The notes below the pieces were generated by a model. The model saw only the letters and a list, made by a program, of their open reading frames with translations, was not told where the DNA came from and did not search any database. 64,000 bases of DNA from JBBQVS01 sp963792705 (lineage in GTDB: Bacteria; Chloroflexota; Ktedonobacteria; Ktedonobacterales; Ktedonobacteraceae): contig CAWBXD010000015.1 of assembly GCA_963792705.1 (NCBI GenBank), positions 186,001-250,000 of the forward strand. The letters are read 5' to 3'. Of this stretch, positions 43,371 to 50,870 are shown piece after piece. The position numbers were made by a program, and so were the translations under genes. Numbering within the stretch: the first letter of the stretch is position 1; every line of letters starts with the position of its first letter.

Positions 43371-43432
43371 AGAGAAGGGAAACAAGGTCGTGGGATGAAC
43401 AAGCTCATCCCACGACCTTGTTTCCCTTCTCT
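43371..43432. terminator. 28-bp perfect-stem bidirectional terminator overlapping adenosine deaminase codons
   Basis: Arms 43371-43398 and 43405-43432 are perfect complements with a 6-base loop (43399-43404). The right arm is the last 8 codons plus the stop of the minus-strand adenosine deaminase gene; the left arm begins 2 bases after the plus-strand aminotransferase stop. Confidence 0.8.
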
Positions 43433-44466
43433 CCTAAGTTCTGCATCTCAGCACGAAATTGTGCCTCTAACTCCTGTTTCCGCTCTGCTGGTAAAAAGCT
43501 GTATTTGACTCCGTTAAGCAAAATTTCGTTAATTGTGTCGCGGTCATAGTGAAATGCACTTTCCAGAAGTTCTACCTCATTATTGAGTGTTGTATTGAAC
43601 AATGGAGGATCGTCGGAGTTTATAGTAAGCGGTATACCTGCTGCATAGAGTTGTGGGAAGGGATGTTCCTGTAGCGATGGGTACACACCTAAACGTAAAT
43701 TACTAGTTGGGCATACCTCAAGGGGTATCTGCTTTTCAGCAAGGTGCGCCACGAGTTGTGGATCTTCTATAGCCCGAACACCATGACCTATACGTTCCGC
43801 TCCCAACACTCGAATAGCACCCCAAATACTCGCAGGTCCCTCAGTTTCACCAGCATGTGGAACACTATGCAAGCCCACTGTTCTAGCTTGTTCAAACCAT
43901 CTCTCAAACCATTCAGGCGGATAACCTACTTCCAAGCCGCCAAGCCCTAACGCCACAACGCCATCTTGCATACTTTCTTTCGCAACGGCTAACGTATAAT
44001 CAGCCCGTTGTGACATACCAGAACCCTCAGCCACATCACGCACAATATCAAATATCCAATTAATTTCGACGCCAAAATCCTGCCTTGCACGTTCACGCCC
44101 TCGCGTCATTCCAGTAAAGTACACATCATGTGGAATGCCTAACGTGTAGCGATGGGCACAAGCAGAGAATGTCACCTCCGCATAATGCACATGTTGACGT
44201 GCCATTGTAGTCCCGAACTCGTACACAATTTGTTCATAGTCCTCACGTGTTTTGAGACAATGAAATACCGCAACGAAAATTTCTACAAAATGAGGAAAAT
44301 CTTTATATGCAAACCAACTTTGTACTTCCTCCACCGTGTTCACAGGAAGTGAGATATGATTTCGTTGTGCTAACTCCAAAAAAGTTGCTGGCTGTATAGA
44401 GCCTTCAAGATGCACATGAAGTTCTGCTTTTGGAGCCATTGCGAGATATCGAGTAAGTTCCATCAC
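43405..44466 (-). CDS. add: Adenosine deaminase
   Basis: 353 residues if the GTG at 44466 is used (GAGGAG 7 bases upstream); the ATG at 44463 is the alternative. Zinc/catalytic motifs: AELHVHLEG (His17, His19), LHSVPHAGE with the zinc His, RIGHGVRA with the catalytic His region, and TINSDDPPLF with the two Asp. Converts adenosine to inosine in purine salvage. The first codon overlaps the stop of the upstream class IV aminotransferase gene, so they are translationally close. Confidence 0.93.
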   Translation of the reverse strand: MMELTRYLAMAPKAELHVHLEGSIQPATFLELAQRNHISLPVNTVEEVQSWFAYKDFPHFVEIFVAVFHCLKTREDYEQIVYEFGTTMARQHVHYAEVTFSACAHRYTLGIPHDVYFTGMTRGRERARQDFGVEINWIFDIVRDVAEGSGMSQRADYTLAVAKESMQDGVVALGLGGLEVGYPPEWFERWFEQARTVGLHSVPHAGETEGPASIWGAIRVLGAERIGHGVRAIEDPQLVAHLAEKQIPLEVCPTSNLRLGVYPSLQEHPFPQLYAAGIPLTINSDDPPLFNTTLNNEVELLESAFHYDRDTINEILLNGVKYSFLPAERKQELEAQFRAEMQNLGEKGNKVVG

Positions 44467-45308
44467 TAGAATGCTCCTCGCTCGATCATCTCTATAAAGC
44501 GTTGCTCTAATGAGGTGGTACGTGGTCCAGGCTTACCACCGCTGATGACAATATCATCAATCTGAATGATTGGCGTGATTTCTTTCGATGAAGAAGTGAT
44601 AAATGCTTCGTCAACGTGTGCCAGTTCATCAAAAGAGATGGGGCGTTCCTCAATGGTAAAAATACCACGTGCTAGATCAAGTACAGTGTTGCGTGTAACG
44701 CCAATTAAGACACCTATCCGAGGAGTTACAAGAGTGTTCCCATGAAAAACGAAAAAGTTGCTACGTGTTCCCTCTAAAACGTGGCTTTGCTCATTGACAA
44801 AAAGTGCGTCTACCGCATCACGTCGGCTCGCTTCTTTCAATGCGCGCACTGCTTCGATGTAGTTTGTGGTCTTCGCCTCTGGAGAGACACGTTGTAAGCG
44901 ACTGGTAATGACCTTGTAACCTTTAGCAAAACGCTCCATATCGCGTTCAGCAAGTTGTGTGCTAAGGACAGCTAAAACAGCATTACCAGAAGGTAAGATG
45001 CCATCTTCGGTCTCGCCACCCGTAACAAGTATTCTTATTGAGGCGTGTTTATAGGTGTTTCGCTCAATAATCTCATGAACGATGTTTGAGATGTATTCTC
45101 GCGTATAAGGGATGTCAAGCTCGATCATTTCGGCGGAACGATAGAGTCGATTAAGATGCTCATCGAAATGAAATGGACGCCGATTATATGTGCGGAGCGA
45201 CTCAAAGGCACTATAACCGCGCAACACAGCGACATCATTGATTGAAATAGTTCCCTCATTTGGATGAACCCATCGTCCATTGATATACCAGAGCGCATTG
45301 TTATCCAT
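44466..45308 (-). CDS. PLP class IV aminotransferase (IlvE/D-amino acid aminotransferase/ADC lyase group)
   Basis: 280 residues. Fold-type IV signs: ISINDVAVLRGYSAFESLRTYNRRPFHFDEHLNRL, PLP Lys146 in SPEAKTTNYIEAV, LEGTRSNFFVF, GVLIGVTRNTVLDLA and FITSSSKEITPI. The short length and arrangement fit branched-chain aminotransferase or D-alanine aminotransferase-like enzymes; 4-amino-4-deoxychorismate lyase is a less likely option. The gene partly overlaps the adenosine deaminase start. Confidence 0.88.
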   Translation of the reverse strand: MDNNALWYINGRWVHPNEGTISINDVAVLRGYSAFESLRTYNRRPFHFDEHLNRLYRSAEMIELDIPYTREYISNIVHEIIERNTYKHASIRILVTGGETEDGILPSGNAVLAVLSTQLAERDMERFAKGYKVITSRLQRVSPEAKTTNYIEAVRALKEASRRDAVDALFVNEQSHVLEGTRSNFFVFHGNTLVTPRIGVLIGVTRNTVLDLARGIFTIEERPISFDELAHVDEAFITSSSKEITPIIQIDDIVISGGKPGPRTTSLEQRFIEMIERGAF

Positions 45309-45335
45309 ATGTAGTTACTCGCTTTCTATTTCCTG

Positions 45336-45737
45336 CTATAACACATTTTTCTCTTTAAGCCACTGCACAACGGAAGAAGGCACATCCATAGTCGAAAGGC
45401 GACCTTGACGGATGAGGCTCCAATCATCGAACAAATGTGTTGCTTTGATTTCTTGTAGGGTGATGGGTTGCTCGAAGCGACGAACAAACGCTACATCTAC
45501 CACCCAGCTTTTGCTATCATGTGGGTCTGGACGCGGTTCAGAAATGATGCGAGCAAGTCCAACGATAGCAGTTTCACCTTGGCTATGGTAGATCAATAAG
45601 TCGTCATTAGGTCTCATTGCTTGAATGATGCGTATCGCCTGTGCATTCCGCACACCGTCCCACACAGTGATTTTATCTTTCTCTAACTGCTCAAGCGAAT
45701 ATGTTTCAGGATCAGTTTTTGCTAGAAAATATGCCAT
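45336..45737 (-). CDS. EVE domain protein
   Basis: 133 residues from the ATG at 45737 (GGAG 7 bases upstream; the frame is open to 45749). AYFLAKTDPETYSLEQL....WDGVRNAQA..IIQAMRPNDDLLIYHSQGETAIVGLARI is the EVE domain signature (thymocyte nuclear protein 1-like, PUA-related fold) known to bind modified bases in DNA or RNA. It lies 27 bases upstream of the class IV aminotransferase gene on the same strand. Confidence 0.9.
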   Translation of the reverse strand: MAYFLAKTDPETYSLEQLEKDKITVWDGVRNAQAIRIIQAMRPNDDLLIYHSQGETAIVGLARIISEPRPDPHDSKSWVVDVAFVRRFEQPITLQEIKATHLFDDWSLIRQGRLSTMDVPSSVVQWLKEKNVL

Positions 45738-45984
45738 TACGTACTCCAATCTTCTATGTTTGGTATTGTACTCGCCTTTATTAGGAATGCCAAGATTTTC
45801 TGTGCCTTTCCTCCAACTAATTAGCGGTCATATACGTATACCATATGGAGTCACGTTGATGAGTCGTGACATTTATCAGAAAATACCATACAAATAGCAT
45901 AAGGATATGCAAATTCACGTATAAACCTCATGAGAAAACACGTAGTGTTTCTTGAGAGGGAAAAAGAGAAGGAGAAGTATAGGT

Positions 45985-46329
45985 ATGTCACAAGATCCAA
46001 ACGTAAACATCGAGCAAAAACAGGGATATGAAGAGCTTCAGGTCATGGGTGAGCAATTGTTAGCTCGCGTAAAGGAGCTTGTTCATGAGGGCAATGTTCG
46101 TCGCATCATCATCAAACAAGAGGGACACACAATCATGGAAATTCCTCTGAGTGTTGGTGTAGTTGGCGTGCTTGTTGCGCCTGCGTTGGCAGCTATCGGT
46201 GCTATTGGTGCATTACTCGCACAGTGCTCGATTGAGGTTATTCGCTCGGAGCGTCCTACCGATGCTGTCAGTCAGAAGATTGACGAGATTGTTCATCCAA
46301 CAACCTTTGACGGACCATCAAATCTCTAA
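45985..46329 (+). CDS. DUF4342 family protein
   Basis: 114 residues from the ATG at 45985 (AAGGAG upstream); the frame is open from 45952. ELVHEGNVRRIIIKQEGHTIMEIPLSVGVVGVLVAPALAAIGAIGALLAQCSIEV is the DUF4342 pattern (a beta-rich stretch followed by a hydrophobic hairpin-like segment). Family function unknown. A strong terminator follows (46353-46392). Confidence 0.85.
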   Translation: MSQDPNVNIEQKQGYEELQVMGEQLLARVKELVHEGNVRRIIIKQEGHTIMEIPLSVGVVGVLVAPALAAIGAIGALLAQCSIEVIRSERPTDAVSQKIDEIVHPTTFDGPSNL

Positions 46330-46352
46330 CAGACTAGACTAACATACATTCT

Positions 46353-46400
46353 AAGGTCGGGTTCTACAAAAACTTTTGTAGGACCCGACCTTTTGTTTTT
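46353..46400 (+). terminator. Terminator after DUF4342 gene
   Basis: 19-base arms 46353-46371 and 46374-46392 (AAGGTCGGGTTCTACAAAA) with one mismatch, followed by TTTTGTTTTTT. Confidence 0.85.
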
Positions 46401-46608
46401 TCTGCTACGACAGAAGCTATCTCATCTCTTGTAGGACTCGTTGAAATTGCTGGTTTTGTCTGCTTAGCTGGTGGACATCCTTCTGCCACAAATTTTCATA
46501 GTCTCTCTGGTTGGAATGTTAGTCCTTCAAATATCTTTGTGTTTGAATTCGTAGCTCAAGTGTATCTACAAATTAAGGTGAGAATATGCAAGAAATCATA
46601 CGGATAGC

Positions 46609-46637
46609 TTGACGCTTCGCAAAAACTCAGGTAATAT
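46609..46637 (+). promoter_or_regulatory. Promoter of the MFS exporter leader
   Basis: TTGACG at 46609-46614, 17-base spacer, TAATAT at 46632-46637. Predicted start near 46644, giving a leader of about 360 bases before the MFS gene. Confidence 0.65.
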
Positions 46638-46643
46638 TATAAC

Positions 46644-46956
46644 CAGAGCTAAAAGAAGTAAGCTCATAAATGTTGTTAGAAGGATTGTACATGCAGAGTA
46701 TGGTTATCAGAAAATTCCTGCGGAAAGACAATTCCCGCACTGGAGGCTTGAGGCACTACACTCGATGCTTCTGGCCCACAGCCATACTGTGTCCTTTTTC
46801 AGGTCCAGAAGTTTCCGCACCATAACTTTCCTTTCAACAAAGACTCCTGAAAAACAAGGCCGTGGGCGATATGTAAACATCGCCCACGGCCTTTATGCAT
46901 CTTCCAATAAGACTCAAGAAACCGTGGGGCGAGTAGCCCACGGTTCTCTATTTTTA
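46644..46956 (+). promoter_or_regulatory. Candidate transcription attenuator before the MFS gene
   Basis: Segment 1 (46856-46870, AAGGCCGTGGGCGAT) pairs with segment 2 (46879-46893) as a perfect 15-bp stem. Segment 3 (46920-46931, AACCGTGGGGCG) pairs with segment 4 (46937-46945, CCCACGGTT) and a T-run (CTATTTTT, 46949-46956) follows, making a terminator. Segment 2 can also pair with segment 3 (ATCGCCCACGG with CCGTGGG-G-CGA), which would prevent the terminator. A leader ORF of 44 codons (46691-46825) precedes. It is a 1:2, 2:3, 3:4 arrangement as in classic attenuators. Confidence 0.55.
46691..46825 (+). CDS. Possible leader peptide of the MFS gene
   Basis: 44 codons from ATG to TAA (start MQSMVIRKFLRK, with a second ATG at 46700). 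It lies in the transcribed leader, ends 31 bases before segment 1 of the attenuator-like structure. Its composition is basic and not rich in one amino acid, so a drug-stalling rather than an amino-acid-sensing role would be more natural. No strong ribosome binding site is seen. Confidence 0.3.
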   Translation: MQSMVIRKFLRKDNSRTGGLRHYTRCFWPTAILCPFSGPEVSAP

Positions 46957-47004
46957 TAGATGACCTGGCATGCTCCCCCACCTAGCGTGTGAGAGAATTA
47001 TGAT

Positions 47005-48222
47005 ATGACAGTATTTCGTGCGTTTTCTCACCGTTCCTTTGCTTTGCTGTGGAGTGGGCAAATCATCTCACGTCTGGGCGATAGTCTCTTTACCATTGCG
47101 TTAGCTTGGTGGGTTCTACAGAAAACCGGCTCGGCCACGGCAATGGGCATCGTTTTGATCTGCACCACGATTCCTATGCTCCTGCTAATCCTCTTTGGAG
47201 GAGTTGCCGTGGACCGTTTTCCGCGAGTCCGCTTGATGCTGGTCTCCGACCTTCTATGTGGATGCTTAGTCGTTCTGATTGCGTACCTCTCCTTCCAACA
47301 ACGGCTCGAACTCTGGCAAATATTTATCATGAGTGCCCTCTTCGGCGTCATGGAAGCATTTTTCTCTCCGGCATATACAGCTCTCATTCCCGACTTAGTG
47401 CCATCTGAACTTCTACCAAGTGCCAACTCGCTCAAAAGCATCAGCATGCAAGTAGCGCAGTTCATTGGTCCAGCCATTGCAGCAGGAATGATTGCGCTGG
47501 GTGGAACATCGCTCGCATTTGCCTTAGATGGACTATCCTTTTTCCTTTCAGCAGCCTGTCTGCTCGCACTTCCTCAGATGGAAGCCGTGCGACAATCGGC
47601 AGAGAAAGAAGTAGGTGTGCTACAAGATATTCGTACAGGAATCAGTATCGTGCTACATTCCCCTTGGTTGTGGATCACCCTGGTGATTGCCTGCGTGAGT
47701 ACCATTTTCCTGGTCGGTCCCTACGAAGCAGCCCTTCCTTTGTTAGTGAAACAACGCTTTGGGACGCAGGTCGGTATCTATGCACTTCTTACTTCGCTTT
47801 CCGCGCTCGGTTCTGTTTGTGCAGCGTTCTGGCTTGGGCACTTTAAGCGATTACGTCGACGTGGGTTGCTCACCTATGGAGCGTGGCTACTTGCTGGCCT
47901 AATGCTCCTGGTAATGGGCTTGCCAATCGGCGTGATTGGGGTGTGCGTGGCCTTCTTTATTCAGGGTGCATCGTTTGCGGTCTTAGGCTTATCCTGGATG
48001 AATACCTTACAGGACCCTACGTTCGTTTCACCTGACCTCTTAGGACGTGTCGCCAGTATAGATATCTTTGTCTCTACTGGTATGCTTCCCATCGGCTTTG
48101 GGTTGGCAGGTATTGTTGCTGATCGGCTCGGTGCCTCAACGACCTTTATCCTTTGTGGTGCTATTGCAACGAGCCTCATCGCGCTAGGCTTGCTGCATCC
48201 TACCATTCGTGCGGTAGACTAG
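47005..48222 (+). CDS. MFS transporter (macrolide/enterobactin exporter-like, MFS_3 type)
   Basis: 405 residues with 12 predicted transmembrane helices. N-terminal FRAFSHRSFALLWSGQIISRLGDSLFTIALAWWVLQ is the typical opening of the Mef/EntS drug-efflux group; the central loop has VDRFPRVRLML and AYTALIPDLVPSELLPSANSL, also typical. Likely a proton-driven exporter of drugs or metabolites. It lies behind a 360-base leader with an attenuator-like structure, which suggests induction by its substrate. Confidence 0.9.
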   Translation: MTVFRAFSHRSFALLWSGQIISRLGDSLFTIALAWWVLQKTGSATAMGIVLICTTIPMLLLILFGGVAVDRFPRVRLMLVSDLLCGCLVVLIAYLSFQQRLELWQIFIMSALFGVMEAFFSPAYTALIPDLVPSELLPSANSLKSISMQVAQFIGPAIAAGMIALGGTSLAFALDGLSFFLSAACLLALPQMEAVRQSAEKEVGVLQDIRTGISIVLHSPWLWITLVIACVSTIFLVGPYEAALPLLVKQRFGTQVGIYALLTSLSALGSVCAAFWLGHFKRLRRRGLLTYGAWLLAGLMLLVMGLPIGVIGVCVAFFIQGASFAVLGLSWMNTLQDPTFVSPDLLGRVASIDIFVSTGMLPIGFGLAGIVADRLGASTTFILCGAIATSLIALGLLHPTIRAVD

Positions 48223-48272
48223 CGAGTAACCTCTTGGACTTCAACTACATCGTGTAAAGTTTCATGAAGAGA

Positions 48273-48310
48273 TGCTACAGGTCAACAAACAATTTTGTTG
48301 ACCTGTAGCA
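48273..48310. terminator. Terminator between convergent MFS and gyrA-like genes
   Basis: Perfect 17-base arms TGCTACAGGTCAACAAA (48273-48289) and complement (48294-48310), loop CAAT. Confidence 0.8.
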
Positions 48311-48362
48311 GTCAAAGTCAATCAGCATATTGGGGATGTGCTCCCTCTTCTTTACCCATCCA

Positions 48363-50867
48363 TTACAGTTTTATCACCCCTAGCATGTGACCATTGAATA
48401 GAGGAATACCTCGTTTTGTGCGTGGGAATGTTTTTAGTTCATTGACCTTTGTTGCTGTTACCTGCTCGCCATTTTCTCCAGTCCACGCCAGTAGCAAGTA
48501 GTCATTCTCGTTGACAAGCGTCGTGAGCAGGATGCGGTCTTTCTCAAGCAGGTCCGTCGTAGCTACGCCAGCGGTAGCGCGGCCCTTCTGTGGAAATTGG
48601 CTGATAGGTACTTTTTTGACAAAGCTATTCTCGGTAACGACAAGCAGACTTATGAGGTCTTCTTTCGTTGCCTGTTCACTATCCAGGTAAGAGGCACTGA
48701 CAACGGATGTTTTGGGTGCGAGCGTTATTGCTGCTACACCTTGCCCAACTCGTCCCTGTGCTCGTAGACTTTCATCAGAAAAACGTAGTGTTTGCCCACT
48801 ATCCGTCGAGACGAGATATTCCCCTTGCCCACGAGAAAGCAACGAGGCAACAATGCTATCACCATCGGCAAGCTTCATATCTTGCAAACCATCTACATCG
48901 GCCGTCTTGTACTCACTTAATGGAGACTTCTTGACTTTGCCAAGTTTGCTGAACGTCACAAGATAGCGGTCTTCGTCATACGCTTCAATAGGCAGTACCA
49001 TGACGATTTCCTCGCCAGCAGTTAAAGCGAGTATCTTACGGATTGGCTCACCTTTCGCAGAACGGTTTCCAGCAGGAATACGATGAGTAGCGATCTGGAA
49101 AACACGACCAGTTGAAGAGATACAGAGCAAGTAATCCTGTGATGTTGTTGCAATGATTTGGCGTAACTGCTCATCACCCCGGACAGGTGTATAGGTAGTA
49201 TTAGTGCCCTTACCTTTGGGCGTAAAGGCATCACTCGCTAATGCTTTCAGTGTACTAGAGCGTGTGAAAGCTATAGTAAGTGGTTCGCGTTGATGTAGGC
49301 TTGCAACGGTCTCAATAGGGGCTGCCACCACGCCCTTCGCGTCGATTACGGTGCGTCGCTCATCTCCAAACTGCTTGATAAGTTGCAGCATCTCTTTCTT
49401 GAGCGAGGCAATCAAAAGTTTGCGGTCTGATAGCAGTTGCTCTAGCTCTCGAATACGCGCTTGCAGTTCAGTCTGCTCTTTAGCATATTTGCCAGCATCA
49501 AGACGTGTTACTTGTGCAAGTGTCATAGACGCAATCACATCTGATTGAATTGTAGTAAGAGCGTATTTTTTTTCAATCTCGGCTCGTGCAGCGTTGCGGT
49601 CCTCGGCATTCTGGAATATCTTGACAATCTCTTCTGCATGTGCGGAACCGACAATTAGCCCTTCAACAACATGTAAGCGTTCTTGCGCTTTCCGCAGGTC
49701 AAATTGCGCTCGACGAGTAAGAATGTCCATCTGGTGCGTATTCCAGTAGTTGAGAAGCTCTATCATACCGACTTGTTTCGGCTGGCGAGCTGCCTGCATT
49801 GGTTCACCAAATAGAAAGACCATTTGAAACGAAAGTGCTATCTGTAGGTCTGTTTCGCTGTATAAGTGTGAGAGTGTTTGCGCGGCATCGGCATCTTTAC
49901 GTAAGTCCAACACGATACGCATGCCTTTTTCGGTATCGCTTTCATCACGTACATCGGGCATCAGTCCTTCCAATTTACGCGCATTGATTGCTTTGACAAT
50001 TGATGCCTTAATCTTGTCGCGCCCAATAGGTGGTATCTGCGTGATAATTAGAGAACGGTTGCGTGGAGTCTCTTCCAGGCGTACCTCAGCGCGTACAATG
50101 ATACGACCTTTACCTGTTGTGAAGTAGTCCTTGATACCTTCAATACCAATAACACTCCCACCCTGGCAGAAGTCGGGTCCCTTGACGTAAGTCATGAACT
50201 GCTCAACATCCATGTCGGGACGGTCGAGGAGGGCGATGCAGGCTCGCAATACCTCGCCAAGATTGTGTGGCGGAATGTTGGTTGAAAGACCAACTGCAAT
50301 ACCGCTCGATGGATTGACGACAGGAGGAATACGCCCCGGCAAGTAGTCAGGTTCAACAACCTTAGGGTCTTGCTTATAAGTTGGATGCACCGGGACAGTC
50401 TCGCGCTCCATATCGGCCATTAATGCTTCCGCTAAAGGAGACAAGCGCATTTCGGTGTAGCGATATGCTGCAGGAGCATCGCCATCTTCGCTACCCATGT
50501 TGCCTTGACCTTCGATAAGCGGATAGCGCATCGTAAAAGATTGAGCCATACGTACAGCCGCATCATACACAGAGGTATCGCCATGCGGATGATAATTGCC
50601 AAGAATAAGTCCGACAACTTCAGCACTCTTTACAGTTGATCGTGTAGAGAGATATCTAGCTTCACGCATACCAGCCAAAATACGGCGTTGCACAGGCTTT
50701 AGCCCATCACGCGCGTCTGGCAACGCACGGTCAGTTACAACAGATAAGCCATAGGTCGCAAATGCTTGCGACATAATAACAGAAAAATCTTCATTGAGTA
50801 TACTGCCAACAACAGGTTCATTCCCATTTCCATTAGTGGTAGTATTTCCTAATCGTGTACGGGCCAT
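48363..50867 (-). CDS. DNA gyrase / topoisomerase IV subunit A
   Basis: 834 residues. Active-site Tyr137 in AAYRYTEMRLS, QRDR segment NYHPHGDTSVYDAAVRMAQSF and the breakage-reunion domain are clear, followed by a coiled coil (Arg/Leu/Glu-rich, about 440-500) and a C-terminal beta-pinwheel of six blades. The GyrA box is QGRVGQG (canonical QRRGGKG), so gyrase versus topoisomerase IV cannot be settled. At the E. coli Ser83 position it has Thr98, and Asp102 at the Asp87 position. Starts 3 bases after the stop of the B-subunit gene. Confidence 0.9.
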   Translation of the reverse strand: MARTRLGNTTTNGNGNEPVVGSILNEDFSVIMSQAFATYGLSVVTDRALPDARDGLKPVQRRILAGMREARYLSTRSTVKSAEVVGLILGNYHPHGDTSVYDAAVRMAQSFTMRYPLIEGQGNMGSEDGDAPAAYRYTEMRLSPLAEALMADMERETVPVHPTYKQDPKVVEPDYLPGRIPPVVNPSSGIAVGLSTNIPPHNLGEVLRACIALLDRPDMDVEQFMTYVKGPDFCQGGSVIGIEGIKDYFTTGKGRIIVRAEVRLEETPRNRSLIITQIPPIGRDKIKASIVKAINARKLEGLMPDVRDESDTEKGMRIVLDLRKDADAAQTLSHLYSETDLQIALSFQMVFLFGEPMQAARQPKQVGMIELLNYWNTHQMDILTRRAQFDLRKAQERLHVVEGLIVGSAHAEEIVKIFQNAEDRNAARAEIEKKYALTTIQSDVIASMTLAQVTRLDAGKYAKEQTELQARIRELEQLLSDRKLLIASLKKEMLQLIKQFGDERRTVIDAKGVVAAPIETVASLHQREPLTIAFTRSSTLKALASDAFTPKGKGTNTTYTPVRGDEQLRQIIATTSQDYLLCISSTGRVFQIATHRIPAGNRSAKGEPIRKILALTAGEEIVMVLPIEAYDEDRYLVTFSKLGKVKKSPLSEYKTADVDGLQDMKLADGDSIVASLLSRGQGEYLVSTDSGQTLRFSDESLRAQGRVGQGVAAITLAPKTSVVSASYLDSEQATKEDLISLLVVTENSFVKKVPISQFPQKGRATAGVATTDLLEKDRILLTTLVNENDYLLLAWTGENGEQVTATKVNELKTFPRTKRGIPLFNGHMLGVIKL

Positions 50868-50870
50868 TAT

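Noticed and set aside
46609..46959. Plus-strand 116-codon frame before the MFS gene
   Set aside because: It begins inside the predicted promoter (TTGACG) and runs through both attenuator hairpins; composition is not protein-like. A shorter ORF at 46691 is the better leader candidate.
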